30,885 bases of DNA from a virus. Positions within the stretch are counted from its first letter, which is position 1. Each line of letters begins with the position of its first letter. The position numbers and the translations under genes were made by a program. Where the stretch lies: positions 1 to 30,885 of IMG/VR virus record IMGVR_UViG_3300012936_005457. One strand, written 5' to 3'. The notes beneath the pieces were generated by a model. The model was not told the origin of the DNA. It searched no databases and saw only the letters and a program-made list of their open reading frames with translations. Positions 15,570 to 22,872 of this stretch are shown piece after piece.

Positions 15570-15938
15570 TTACGCAGAGTAATTAATTACTTTTCTGCCT
15601 GATTTCTTTAATAAAGAAATGATGTTTGACTTCATAGTCAAAGCAGACGCCTTAGGTGCAACACCTAATACTTCTACTGTAAAGTCCAAACCTTTAGATA
15701 ACAACTTGTTAGTCGCTGTTTTTCTTGCAGTGTTTTTTACTGCTAGGTTTTTGAACTTGATTTTACCACCGTGTACTTCACCATTCACTTTGTATGAAGA
15801 AGCCGGTTCCGCAAATACACCAATTTGCTTCGCTCTTGATTTGAAGTTTCTAGTGTATACAACGTATTGTGTTGAGTTTGCCATGGTTTTTTCCTTTTTA
15901 GTAGAAGGAAAAAGTGTATTAAACATACTTGTCAGCAT
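15570..15938 (-). CDS. Small basic early protein
   Basis: A 122-residue Lys-rich protein. Two starts are possible: ATG 15938 (AAGGAAA upstream) and ATG 15884 (AAAAGGA upstream), the latter giving a 104-residue protein beginning MANSTQYVVYTRN. Beta-type stretches (QYVVYTRNF, GGKIKFKNLAV, DFTVEVLGVA) are followed by a basic C-terminal helix (KSNIISLLKKSGRKV). It has its own consensus sigma70-type promoter and its own terminator, so it is an independent, strongly expressed early gene. That arrangement suits an abundant nucleic-acid-binding or host-takeover protein. The family is not recognised. Confidence 0.72.
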   Translation of the reverse strand: MLTSMFNTLFPSTKKEKTMANSTQYVVYTRNFKSRAKQIGVFAEPASSYKVNGEVHGGKIKFKNLAVKNTARKTATNKLLSKGLDFTVEVLGVAPKASALTMKSNIISLLKKSGRKVINYSA

Positions 15939-16016
15939 ATTGTTTCCTTTTCCTTGTTTGTTAATAAATGAATCGCCGGAGTTTCAATCTCTGTTATCCT
16001 ACGTTCCATGTTTACA

Positions 16017-16045
16017 ATTATATACTAAAAAGTGTATAAAGTCAA
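16017..16045 (-). promoter_or_regulatory. Early sigma70-type promoter P3
   Basis: On the minus strand TTGACT (16045-16040), a 17-base spacer and TATAAT (16022-16017) form a near-perfect sigma70 promoter. The leader to the first ATG of the small basic gene would be about 70 bases. It shares the CAGGTTGAC upstream edge with P1 and P2. Confidence 0.85.
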
Positions 16046-16050
16046 CCTGG

Positions 16051-16635
16051 CTAATTTATCCAGCAATATAAGGAAAATCTCCGCTGGCTGGCATTTAGTT
16101 TACCATCCATTCCATGCAGTTGGGTACGATTATTGATCATTAGGTAACCGTTGTTTTTTTCAAAGGCGAATTGATGTCTTACATTCCGCGGAGGTACGTG
16201 GCCTTTATAATGCCATTTCTGCGAATCGTCCTTATCCTCAACTTCCTCAGGCCCAATTTGGTAAAATGTGGTGCCTGTATTTGGGCAATCGTTTAGATAT
16301 ATCTGCATTGCCGACTCTATACCAGGATTATCAATGTGGGCAGGAAAGGTAAAATGTTGAGAGTCCAACCAAAATGTGGAGTCTATGCTGTGCACCTTTA
16401 TTCCTATTGAGTCTGACAATACTCCGTGCAAGGTTTTTATGTGGTTTTGTAATTCTGCCATGGCACTTCCATCTGGTGGTTGCAATGCCTTACGTGACGG
16501 GAAGTCTAACCAGCCTGTTTCATCGTATGGTACTTGGTCCAAATCAATTTTGTTTACGGCTTCTAAAATGTCTGTGGGTATCAGATCCCTAACTTGGAAC
16601 AGGTCTAACTTGTTATCTACTGGTTGTATATTCAA
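16051..16635 (-). CDS. 2OG-Fe(II) oxygenase-like protein
   Basis: A 194-residue oxygenase with H100-x-D102 in FTFPAHIDNPG, a distal His in NNRTQLHGM (H174) and Arg at 185/186 in RRFSLYCWIN as the probable 2OG ligand. A Tyr/Asn-rich strand AMQIYLNDCP (109-118) fits the jelly-roll core. The start appears to be TTG at 16635, directly after the stop of the DUF1178-like gene. No other start codon precedes residue 59 in frame, so coupled translation from a rare start is likely. Proline- or aspartate-hydroxylase-type chemistry is possible, but the substrate is unknown. Confidence 0.75.
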   Translation of the reverse strand: MNIQPVDNKLDLFQVRDLIPTDILEAVNKIDLDQVPYDETGWLDFPSRKALQPPDGSAMAELQNHIKTLHGVLSDSIGIKVHSIDSTFWLDSQHFTFPAHIDNPGIESAMQIYLNDCPNTGTTFYQIGPEEVEDKDDSQKWHYKGHVPPRNVRHQFAFEKNNGYLMINNRTQLHGMDGKLNASQRRFSLYCWIN

Positions 16636-17076
16636 TTAGTTGTCCTTGTAGTCCGGCACCGCGAACAGGTCTATGCCCTCATCTACTAGTTCTTTGACTT
16701 CCTTCTGTGTTGGCTTTCCATAGAACTCCATGTTCCTGTCACCTTTGTGTGCCTTCCTGGCCTCTCGGGCGAACTTTTTACCAACGTTCTCAAAGTTGTT
16801 CTCCACGTGGTTCTGTATCTGTTTTAATAGAGTACGTGCTTGTCCACCCATAACCATTTGGTCTCCGGTCAGTTCCTCCATCTTGGCTTTACCACGGCTT
16901 CTCGCTGTGGATTTTTTACCAATCGCAGGCGCCATGATGTCCTTGCTGACTTTTGTGCTGTCACACATTGGACATAGTAATTGTCCTTTTGCCAATTGAT
17001 TTTCATAGTCTTCGTTGCTTGGGAACCAGCCTTCGAACTTGGCAGAACATTCACATTTGAGGGCGAACTTGATCAT
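16636..17076 (-). CDS. DUF1178-family zinc protein
   Basis: A 146-residue protein matching the DUF1178 pattern known from alphaproteobacteria. It starts MIKFALKCECSAKFEGWFPS, then LLCPMCDSTKVSKDIMAPAI. Four cysteines (C8, C10, C35, C38) probably bind zinc. The C-terminal half is helical and Lys/Glu-rich (about 70-140) and ends in an acidic stretch. The cellular role of this family is not established. A TTAAATA box ends five bases before the ATG. It is followed without a gap by the oxygenase gene, so the two are coupled and may act together. A bacterial origin is likely, which fits an alphaproteobacterial host. Confidence 0.82.
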   Translation of the reverse strand: MIKFALKCECSAKFEGWFPSNEDYENQLAKGQLLCPMCDSTKVSKDIMAPAIGKKSTARSRGKAKMEELTGDQMVMGGQARTLLKQIQNHVENNFENVGKKFAREARKAHKGDRNMEFYGKPTQKEVKELVDEGIDLFAVPDYKDN

Positions 17077-17081
17077 AATAT

Positions 17082-17088
17082 TATTTAA
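17082..17088 (-). promoter_or_regulatory. T4-like late promoter box
   Basis: Minus-strand TTAAATA ends five bases before the ATG at 17076 and should drive the DUF1178-like gene and the coupled oxygenase gene. Confidence 0.6.
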
Positions 17089-17132
17089 TATTATATACTT
17101 GACTTTTTAATTTGTCTAGTATACTATTTAGA

Positions 17133-17276
17133 ATGGCATTACACAACACATCAGGATATTCTAAAGGTAAACCTAAAAAGACTTCCCAAGGCAAGAACAA
17201 AAGTAGGATCAAGAAGAGTTCTATGAACAAACACAAAAAGAGAAGTTATAAGGCTTACAATGGACAAGGAAGATAA
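17133..17276 (+). CDS. 47-residue highly basic miniprotein
   Basis: A 47-residue protein with about 17 Lys or Arg residues and no acidic residue, ending KHKKRSYKAYNGQGR. Short proteins with a similar KHK-R-YNGQGR tail are a recurring feature of T4-like marine phages, to my recollection. TTGACT (17099) and TATACT (17120) lie upstream with a short 15-base spacer, so a weak sigma70 promoter is possible. The 3' end overlaps the next miniprotein gene by 17 bases. Charge suggests nucleic-acid binding; nothing more can be said. Confidence 0.6.
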   Translation: MALHNTSGYSKGKPKKTSQGKNKSRIKKSSMNKHKKRSYKAYNGQGR

Positions 17277-17436
17277 AACTACTAGGATACGACAACTGGA
17301 GGCGCAGGTCGGAAATCTGAAAGTGCAGAACGCCGAGTACTCACAAATAGTGCTAGAATTATCTGACAAACTTAAAATGTACACTCAAAAATATGGTAGT
17401 GTTTTTGTCAAAAATACCTCAAAAAAAGAAAAATAA
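17260..17436 (+). CDS. 58-residue coiled-coil miniprotein
   Basis: A 58-residue protein starting at the ATG inside the tail of the previous gene. Residues 8-43 (RIRQLEAQVGNL, then EYSQIVLELSDKLKMY) show heptad spacing of Leu, Val and Ile typical of a coiled coil, followed by a basic end. It would probably form dimers. The stop lies three bases before the -35 element of the transporter promoter, and the compact packing supports it as real. No family is recognised. Confidence 0.55.
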   Translation: MDKEDKTTRIRQLEAQVGNLKVQNAEYSQIVLELSDKLKMYTQKYGSVFVKNTSKKEK

Positions 17437-17438
17437 TG

Positions 17439-17467
17439 TTGACACCAAGGTCCAGATTTTATATACT
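17439..17467 (+). promoter_or_regulatory. Strong sigma70-type promoter for transporter genes
   Basis: TTGACA (17439-17444), a 17-base spacer and TATACT (17462-17467) give an almost consensus promoter. The leader to 17536 is about 60 bases and ends with AGGAG. This places the TctC/TctA-like pair in the early, host-polymerase class. Confidence 0.88.
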
Positions 17468-17535
17468 GGCTTTGTAAGGATCGTAAGTAAATCAAACAAA
17501 CGAGCGATATTACATTTAATATAATAGGAGAAACA

Positions 17536-18594
17536 ATGAAAAAAACATTAATCGCAACTATAATGTTCTTATTCACTTGTACCTATGCTATTGCTGATTA
17601 CACAATCTATCTTCCTACAAAACCAGGATCTGGATTGGACCAATGGGCACAGGTGGTGATTAAAGAACTTAAAAAGCACGTTGACGGAGAGGTCAAATCA
17701 GTGCATATCCCAGGTGCAAGGCACAGACTTGGAATGAACAAGTGGGAAAAAGAAAACAGATTCAAAGAAGGTGCAGTCACAGTCACAGGTGGTACTACCA
17801 CTGTAAACACTTTGGTTGTATCAGGTGTAGAATATGACTACACAAACTGGGATGCCATAGGCGTTCAATTACTTGACATCTTTGTGGGTAAAAGAAAAGA
17901 CTGGAATCCAAGAGATGGTGGAATGGTTTTCGGAAACGACCACGCGGCAGGTGACACAACAGGAATGATACTGATGTATTGTGGTAACCTTGACGGCAAG
18001 ATCGAGTCTTACAAGAAATGTGTAGAAAACGACATGAAATACGTTAAGGGCGTCAATGACAAACAAGGTACACTTATGTTTGCAAACGGCGAGTTCAACG
18101 TGTTCAGAGGTAACCCTACTGCATGGACAAAGAAAATCAAAAAATTCGAACACGGTGAACTATGGTTTACGCAAGGAGTTTTTGACAGAAAGAAAAAGAA
18201 AATTGTCACAAATCCTAACGCACCAGGAAAAGACTTTGACACGGTGTTCAAACAAACTTGGGGTGAAGAACCAAGCGGTGAATTGTATGATGCATATAGA
18301 CTTGTACAATTCCAAAACGACTCTTTGCAAAAAGGTCTTTGGGTAAACAAAGGTGCCAAACACAGAAAAGAACTTGTTAAGGCATTGAAGAAAATGTTGA
18401 AAGATCCAGAGTCGAGAGCAATTATCGCCAAAGCATCGGGTGGTGATTATCAATGGGCAATAGGTGAAGAAGCAGATAAGATCGTCAAATATCAACGTTC
18501 CCTTTATACTGAGAAAAAATTGAAGGATCTTGTTTGGTGGTTCAACAATATATTTGGCTGGAAGGCTGAATTCAAACCACATCTATTGAATTAG
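17536..18594 (+). CDS. TctC-like periplasmic binding protein of a TTT transporter
   Basis: A 352-residue exported binding protein. Residues 1-20 form a signal peptide (two Lys, a hydrophobic core, then AIA before D21), so the mature protein would sit in the periplasm. YTIYLPTKPGSGLDQWAQ (22-39) corresponds to the TctC ligand-binding segment where families read PFPAGGGTD, and HIPGARHRLG follows near 58. TctC-type proteins capture carboxylates such as citrate or other organic acids and deliver them to TctA/TctB. The length is a little above the usual 320-330. AGGAG lies 6 bases before the ATG. It is followed two bases later by the TctA-like gene. The substrate is unknown. Confidence 0.8.
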   Translation: MKKTLIATIMFLFTCTYAIADYTIYLPTKPGSGLDQWAQVVIKELKKHVDGEVKSVHIPGARHRLGMNKWEKENRFKEGAVTVTGGTTTVNTLVVSGVEYDYTNWDAIGVQLLDIFVGKRKDWNPRDGGMVFGNDHAAGDTTGMILMYCGNLDGKIESYKKCVENDMKYVKGVNDKQGTLMFANGEFNVFRGNPTAWTKKIKKFEHGELWFTQGVFDRKKKKIVTNPNAPGKDFDTVFKQTWGEEPSGELYDAYRLVQFQNDSLQKGLWVNKGAKHRKELVKALKKMLKDPESRAIIAKASGGDYQWAIGEEADKIVKYQRSLYTEKKLKDLVWWFNNIFGWKAEFKPHLLN

Positions 18595-18596
18595 CA

Positions 18597-20033
18597 ATGG
18601 ACTACGCGGTCTGGTGCCTGCTAGGAACAGTCTACGGAATACTACTAGGCGTGATTCCAATGGCAGGTGCCGGAACGGCGATGCTTCTTGTATTCTCATT
18701 CGCAGGATACTTTGATCCCAATCCCTACTACGGTTTAATATTTTTAATAAGTGTCATCGCGGCATCAAGCACCGCTGACTCTTACACCTCCTTGCTTACG
18801 GGTATACCGGGTGCTTCAACAACGGCGGCATCCATCATCGATGGATACAAGATGAGCAAGAACGGAGAGGCCGCACGAGCAATAGGAATAGCAATGGCCG
18901 ACAGCACATTTAATGGAGTGTTCTTTGGCATCCTTGCTTTTGCTCTATTGCCTTTCTATGCACCAATAATTTATAAATTTGGTGTTCCCGAACTGTTTAT
19001 GTTCATGACTCTATCAATTGCCTGTGTGGCATTTATAGTTTCCAAAAACTTTTGGTTAAGTTGCTGTGCGATAGCCATAGGAGCATTTATAGGATTAATA
19101 GGTATAGATCCACAGACACAAGGACCTAGGTTGGCTTTTGGCACATTATATCTACAAGATGGAGTGCCCATAGTAATGATGATAGCAGGACTATTTGGTA
19201 TTCCAGAATTAGTATCAGGATTTCATTTTGGAAAAAACAGACCTGCTCCGATAAAAAATTATTTTGGCCAATTGTTTGATGGATTCAGAACTACACTGAA
19301 ACTTTGGCGTGACTCTATACGCGGAGGCTTTATTGGTTTCATAGCAGGATTGTTACCTGGTGTTGGACCTGTGGGAGATATGTTGGCCTATGGTGCCACA
19401 GTCAAAGCACATCCTAACGACAAGTTTGGTGTGGGAAATCCAAAAGGACTTGCTGGTTGTGAAGGAGCCAACAACGCACAGAAGGCCGGCAGTTTAATAC
19501 CAACCGTGCTGTTTGGAATACCGGCATCACCGTTCGCCGCAATCTTCATGGCCATGTGTATCACGTTCGGACTTGATGTAGGAAATCCTTTCATGCTCGA
19601 AGATAAAAAATTCTTATCTCTACTGGGATATGGTTTTGTTGGTGCCACATTACTGACATTTATTATTTGTATCTTCACATCTAAACTTCTTGTGAAAATA
19701 CTTGAGATCCCTTATTGGATCTACGCAGGTATCATATTTGCAATCATTATCTACACCTGCCAATCCTACACAGGTCTTTACATGGACTATTTGACACTGG
19801 CCGCTTGTAGTGTGTTAGGACTTTTCTGTTACAAATTTAAGATAAGCAGACCCGCTATACTGCTTACATATATTATCATAGACAAGTGGCAAAATCTTGG
19901 ACAGCAACTTAACACTATGTACACCATTCCGGAAATGATGGTGAGACCTTTGTTTGTTGTGTTGCTCTCTTTGGTACTTTTACTGGTTTACAGAAGCATC
20001 ACTCAGAAGAACAGAGGAATAGACTACGCCTAA
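18597..20033 (+). CDS. TctA-like permease of a TTT transporter
   Basis: A 478-residue inner-membrane protein with about ten to twelve hydrophobic segments. TctA hallmarks are present: TADSYTSLLTGIPGASTTAA near 60-80, and FIAGLLPGVGPVGDM near 249 with EGANNAQKAGSLIP and LFGIPASP after it. These are the two internally related substrate and gate motifs. The length is near the usual 500. It should import the carboxylate caught by the TctC-like protein using the ion gradient. No gene for the small TctB subunit lies next to it; the phage proteins may use the host TctB or work without one. It is transcribed with the TctC-like gene from the early promoter. Confidence 0.88.
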   Translation: MDYAVWCLLGTVYGILLGVIPMAGAGTAMLLVFSFAGYFDPNPYYGLIFLISVIAASSTADSYTSLLTGIPGASTTAASIIDGYKMSKNGEAARAIGIAMADSTFNGVFFGILAFALLPFYAPIIYKFGVPELFMFMTLSIACVAFIVSKNFWLSCCAIAIGAFIGLIGIDPQTQGPRLAFGTLYLQDGVPIVMMIAGLFGIPELVSGFHFGKNRPAPIKNYFGQLFDGFRTTLKLWRDSIRGGFIGFIAGLLPGVGPVGDMLAYGATVKAHPNDKFGVGNPKGLAGCEGANNAQKAGSLIPTVLFGIPASPFAAIFMAMCITFGLDVGNPFMLEDKKFLSLLGYGFVGATLLTFIICIFTSKLLVKILEIPYWIYAGIIFAIIIYTCQSYTGLYMDYLTLAACSVLGLFCYKFKISRPAILLTYIIIDKWQNLGQQLNTMYTIPEMMVRPLFVVLLSLVLLLVYRSITQKNRGIDYA

Positions 20034-20040
20034 TTAAGTA
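20034..20040 (+). promoter_or_regulatory. Variant late promoter box
   Basis: TTAAGTA begins right after the TctA-like stop and ends five bases before the ATG at 20046. It differs from TTAAATA by one base, so confidence is lower. Confidence 0.45.
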
Positions 20041-20045
20041 TTTGG

Positions 20046-20618
20046 ATGATTGATCAAAAAGCACAAGACCACTTTTATAGAAATGTTTGGCAATCAAATA
20101 TACATCTTTTCAAACACTCTGGTGAGAATCTTGTCAAAGAAATTAACAAACACAAACCAAAATTTGTGATAGACGCCGGGTGTGCCTTAAACTTTTTTAA
20201 AGGTAAAATACCAAATCTTGTTGGATATGACCCTGTGTTCAAAGAGGCTGACATTATTTGTGGACATTTTGATGCTCCGTTCAAAACTGAATGTGCTGAT
20301 GTGATACTGGCGCTGGGTTCTATCAACTGGGGTGATCATGATGACATCGCACAAATGTTAATAAAAGTTAAGTCATGGTTGAAGCCGGGTGGTAGACTCT
20401 ATATGCGAGGTGCACCAGGCGGATACAAAAGTGATAGAGGACTTCAATGGTTCCAGTGGGGACTAAAACAAGTGCATGAATTTGCTAGACTAATGGACTT
20501 TGATGTTGAGTGGTGTGAACTAGAATACAATACGACAGGTCCCGATGGCGGCACTCTACCAGAAAGATTGTGGCCTCACAGATACGTTTGGCTTTATCGT
20601 AGGAAACTAATCAAGTAA
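20046..20618 (+). CDS. SAM-dependent methyltransferase-like protein, paralogue 1
   Basis: A 190-residue class I methyltransferase-type protein. Motif I reads VIDAGCALNFF (D43), lacking the normal GxGxG. It is followed by YDPVFKEAD near 60, ADVILALGSINWGD near 83 and LKPGGRLYMRGAPGG near 112, which match motifs II to V. The gene at 23459 has the same order and spacing (DPAFEQAD, YLCLGSLNFG), so the two are paralogues. The weak motif I could mean altered cofactor binding. The 3' end overlaps the convergent amidotransferase gene by 12 bases. The methyl acceptor is unknown. Confidence 0.72.
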   Translation: MIDQKAQDHFYRNVWQSNIHLFKHSGENLVKEINKHKPKFVIDAGCALNFFKGKIPNLVGYDPVFKEADIICGHFDAPFKTECADVILALGSINWGDHDDIAQMLIKVKSWLKPGGRLYMRGAPGGYKSDRGLQWFQWGLKQVHEFARLMDFDVEWCELEYNTTGPDGGTLPERLWPHRYVWLYRRKLIK

Positions 20619-21146
20619 TTTTTTAACATCCTCAGGCAACACAGGCACCTCCATTCTCTCTGGATGCCATACAATTCCATAGATGGGTAATTTGTTGTGC
20701 TTGAATGCTTCTATGTTCCCTTGCTTATCGTGTGCAATGGCAACAAAATCTTTGGCCAGTGTTTCGATCGACTGAGAATGAAAACATCTAACCACATGTT
20801 CTTGGCCTTCCATTGTGATTGTGACATCAGCATCAACGTGGCCGTCCACCCTGCCGTGTGTGCCACCATTGAGATCATTAATGACAAATGCTCCATGGCA
20901 AATGCCAATTATAGGTTTTTTGTTTTCGAATGCGTGTTTGTAAAGTAGATCCTCTGTTTGGTGCCTTGCTATGCTGTCGGGTCCTCCTGTAAGCAAAAGG
21001 CAGTCATATTCATTATCAGGTACTTTAATGATATTTGGGCAAGGAATTATGTCGTGCTTAGATAGGAATTTGTAGTAGTTTCGTTCCAGAGCATCAAACG
21101 GTCTAGTGAACTTGATATGCTCTTCCTGACTCAACAATAATTTCAT
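20607..21146 (-). CDS. Class I glutamine amidotransferase-like protein
   Basis: A 179-residue stand-alone GATase1-fold protein. LLLTGGPDS (50-58) supplies the oxyanion region, GICHGAF holds nucleophile C83, and WHPERM carries H161 and E163, giving a full Cys-His-Glu triad. The family releases ammonia from glutamine for a partner synthetase or hydrolyses gamma-glutamyl compounds (peptidase C26). No synthetase partner is fused or adjacent, so either activity is possible. Ammonia supply for amino-sugar or nucleotide modification is an inference from the neighbourhood. A TTAAATA box ends five bases before the ATG. Confidence 0.8.
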   Translation of the reverse strand: MKLLLSQEEHIKFTRPFDALERNYYKFLSKHDIIPCPNIIKVPDNEYDCLLLTGGPDSIARHQTEDLLYKHAFENKKPIIGICHGAFVINDLNGGTHGRVDGHVDADVTITMEGQEHVVRCFHSQSIETLAKDFVAIAHDKQGNIEAFKHNKLPIYGIVWHPERMEVPVLPEDVKKLLD

Positions 21147-21151
21147 GCTTT

Positions 21152-21158
21152 TATTTAA
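21152..21158 (-). promoter_or_regulatory. T4-like late promoter box
   Basis: Minus-strand TTAAATA ends five bases before the ATG at 21146. Confidence 0.6.
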
Positions 21159-21176
21159 GGTTCCACAATTACCAGC

Positions 21177-21183
21177 ATAAATA
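21177..21183 (+). promoter_or_regulatory. T4-like late promoter box with leader
   Basis: ATAAATA lies about 60 bases before the ATG at 21244. It would give a leader of roughly 55 bases that ends with TAAGGAG, so this is the leadered, high-expression late class. Confidence 0.6.
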
Positions 21184-21243
21184 TTGTTAGTTTAAGGTTA
21201 TCCTAGGAGACAATACCTTGAATGAACTTATAAGGAGTAAAAA

Positions 21244-21939
21244 ATGTTAACAGGAAAAGAGTTCGTAGCAAAACTTGAAGCAGACAACGAGGCTTTGTAC
21301 AGAGCATCAGAGTTACAGATCAAGCACTACTACGATGTAAACAAAGACACCTCCGAGTTAATCGATAACTTCACTGGTCGTATGGTAAACGAAAGAATGA
21401 ACATGGAAGAAATTTCAAGAGAGATCGCGGCTATGCCGGAAGGCACTAGTCCAGAGAAACTTGTTCTACTTTCTAAACAAGCACACGACGAAGCAAAACA
21501 CTTTCAATTTGTGAAAGAAGTTGTGGAATACTTGAAAGGTGAAAAGATAGACATGCAAGAAGCAGTAAACAGCCACAAAGATAGACAACACCAAAAAGGT
21601 GCGGCTCTTATCAAGAAGTACAACTGCAACAGCAATCCATTAATGTTGGCTTTATACCAATTGGTTGCTGAAGGCAGAGCGGCTAGAAACTGGGCAATGA
21701 TGGCTAACTGTATCGAAGATGAATTTATTTCTTCTAGATACGCAAAAATTGCCAAGGATGAGACTTTCCATGCTACAATTGGTAGAATGGAACTTGAGCA
21801 ACTTTGTGAGACACAAGACGCACAAGATGAAATCAACAGTGTCATCAACGATTTTAGAAAAGACTTATTCAAAGTGACTTGTGCTAAGACAGGCGTTTTA
21901 GCAGAAAGCAAGAAACTTATGGACGAGGCTTACGCATAA
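21244..21939 (+). CDS. Ferritin-like diiron protein
   Basis: A 231-residue all-helical protein with two ExxH motifs, HDEAKHF (E83, H86) and KDETFHA (E173, H176). Acidic residues on the neighbouring helices (E55/E56 and E143) complete a four-helix-bundle diiron site pattern. Members include rubrerythrins, MiaE-type hydroxylases and other oxygen-using diiron enzymes; which one cannot be decided here. It is monocistronic, with a late box, a strong TAAGGAG ribosome site and a terminator, which suggests high late expression. Iron storage, oxidative protection or an iron-bearing virion component are all possible. Family-level confidence is good; function is open. Confidence 0.75.
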   Translation: MLTGKEFVAKLEADNEALYRASELQIKHYYDVNKDTSELIDNFTGRMVNERMNMEEISREIAAMPEGTSPEKLVLLSKQAHDEAKHFQFVKEVVEYLKGEKIDMQEAVNSHKDRQHQKGAALIKKYNCNSNPLMLALYQLVAEGRAARNWAMMANCIEDEFISSRYAKIAKDETFHATIGRMELEQLCETQDAQDEINSVINDFRKDLFKVTCAKTGVLAESKKLMDEAYA

Positions 21940-21941
21940 TC

Positions 21942-21959
21942 ATTTAAATCGATTTAAAT
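21942..21959. repeat. 18-base perfect palindrome before terminator
   Basis: ATTTAAAT, CG, ATTTAAAT form a perfect inverted repeat between the stop of the ferritin-like gene and its terminator. It may stabilise the 3' end or bind a protein. Confidence 0.6.
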
Positions 21960-21960
21960 C

Positions 21961-21991
21961 AAGGGCGGTATTTTTTTATCGCCCTTTTTTT
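21961..21991 (+). terminator. Rho-independent terminator
   Basis: AAGGGCGGTA pairs with TATCGCCCTT, with one G-U pair, around a short T-rich loop and runs into a T tract. It ends the ferritin-like transcript. Confidence 0.88.
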
Positions 21992-21996
21992 ACGAC

Positions 21997-22003
21997 TTAA
22001 ATA
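21997..22003 (+). promoter_or_regulatory. T4-like late promoter box
   Basis: TTAAATA ends five bases before the ATG at 22009, just after the preceding terminator. Confidence 0.62.
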
Positions 22004-22008
22004 TAATT

Positions 22009-22872
22009 ATGGAACACAGCAAAGATTATTCAAAACACATATTGAAAAAGATAGACGAGGATCTACAAGATTCAGATCAAGCAATTAAAAATTTAAAGGC
22101 ACACACAGAAGTCAACGCAGTCAAGACTGGTAAGAAATTAGAATACGGAAAAAGCCGTTGGGACTACGAGAAAAAAAGGGCACTAGAAAGAGGTGCATAT
22201 CATTTCGACTGGAGCAGGAAAGACAACATAGAAGATGTTCTTATGTTCCATGGAAACGTAGACATGGACTGCGATTACTTTATCAAAACATACGGTGACG
22301 CCGCACTTGATAATGCAGTGCATTGGGCAACACGAAACAAAAGTGTTGGCGGAAACTACGCAATAGATCAAGAGGTGTACGACATAGTTAGATCAGGAGG
22401 AGATCCTGAGGGAAAGATATATGGCAGGGCAAACATGTTCACTGATCCAAAAGCGATTGCACTCGCAGAAGGATTATTTGGATTATTTGATTATGAACTT
22501 AAACTGCACTCACAGGTTTGCGGACAATTACTACATATGCACATGGACAATTTTGCCGCAAGACTAGATAGACAAAATAGTTTTGACGAGTTAGACTATG
22601 ACGTGGAGCCAAAAAAAGTACACAGGTTTGTGGTCTTCCTAAATGATTGGAGCATGGGACAGATATGGCATCAAGGCACGGCAACACATACACATTGGAA
22701 AGCAGGAGATATCATAAGTTGGCACTGGCAGGATTTTCCGCATGGCACGGCAAACATGGGTTGGGACACAAGATATATTTTACAATACACAGGCAGGACC
22801 ACAGATAAGACATGGGATTTTATTAATAACACAAACAAAGATTCAAAGCACAAACTAGATATACACCATTAA
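22009..22872 (+). CDS. 2OG-Fe(II) oxygenase-like protein with N-terminal extension
   Basis: A 287-residue protein. The C-terminal half is an oxygenase-type jelly roll: H178-x-D180 in LLHMHMDNF, a strand HRFVVFLNDW, a distal His in DFPHGTANM (H245) and R255 in DTRYILQYTG. Residues 1-160 form a separate part with a charged, helical start and no recognisable motif, which could bind the substrate. It opens a three-gene late operon and its stop overlaps the next start by one base. The triad is clearer here than in the other two oxygenase-like proteins. The substrate is unknown. Confidence 0.75.
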   Translation: MEHSKDYSKHILKKIDEDLQDSDQAIKNLKAHTEVNAVKTGKKLEYGKSRWDYEKKRALERGAYHFDWSRKDNIEDVLMFHGNVDMDCDYFIKTYGDAALDNAVHWATRNKSVGGNYAIDQEVYDIVRSGGDPEGKIYGRANMFTDPKAIALAEGLFGLFDYELKLHSQVCGQLLHMHMDNFAARLDRQNSFDELDYDVEPKKVHRFVVFLNDWSMGQIWHQGTATHTHWKAGDIISWHWQDFPHGTANMGWDTRYILQYTGRTTDKTWDFINNTNKDSKHKLDIHH

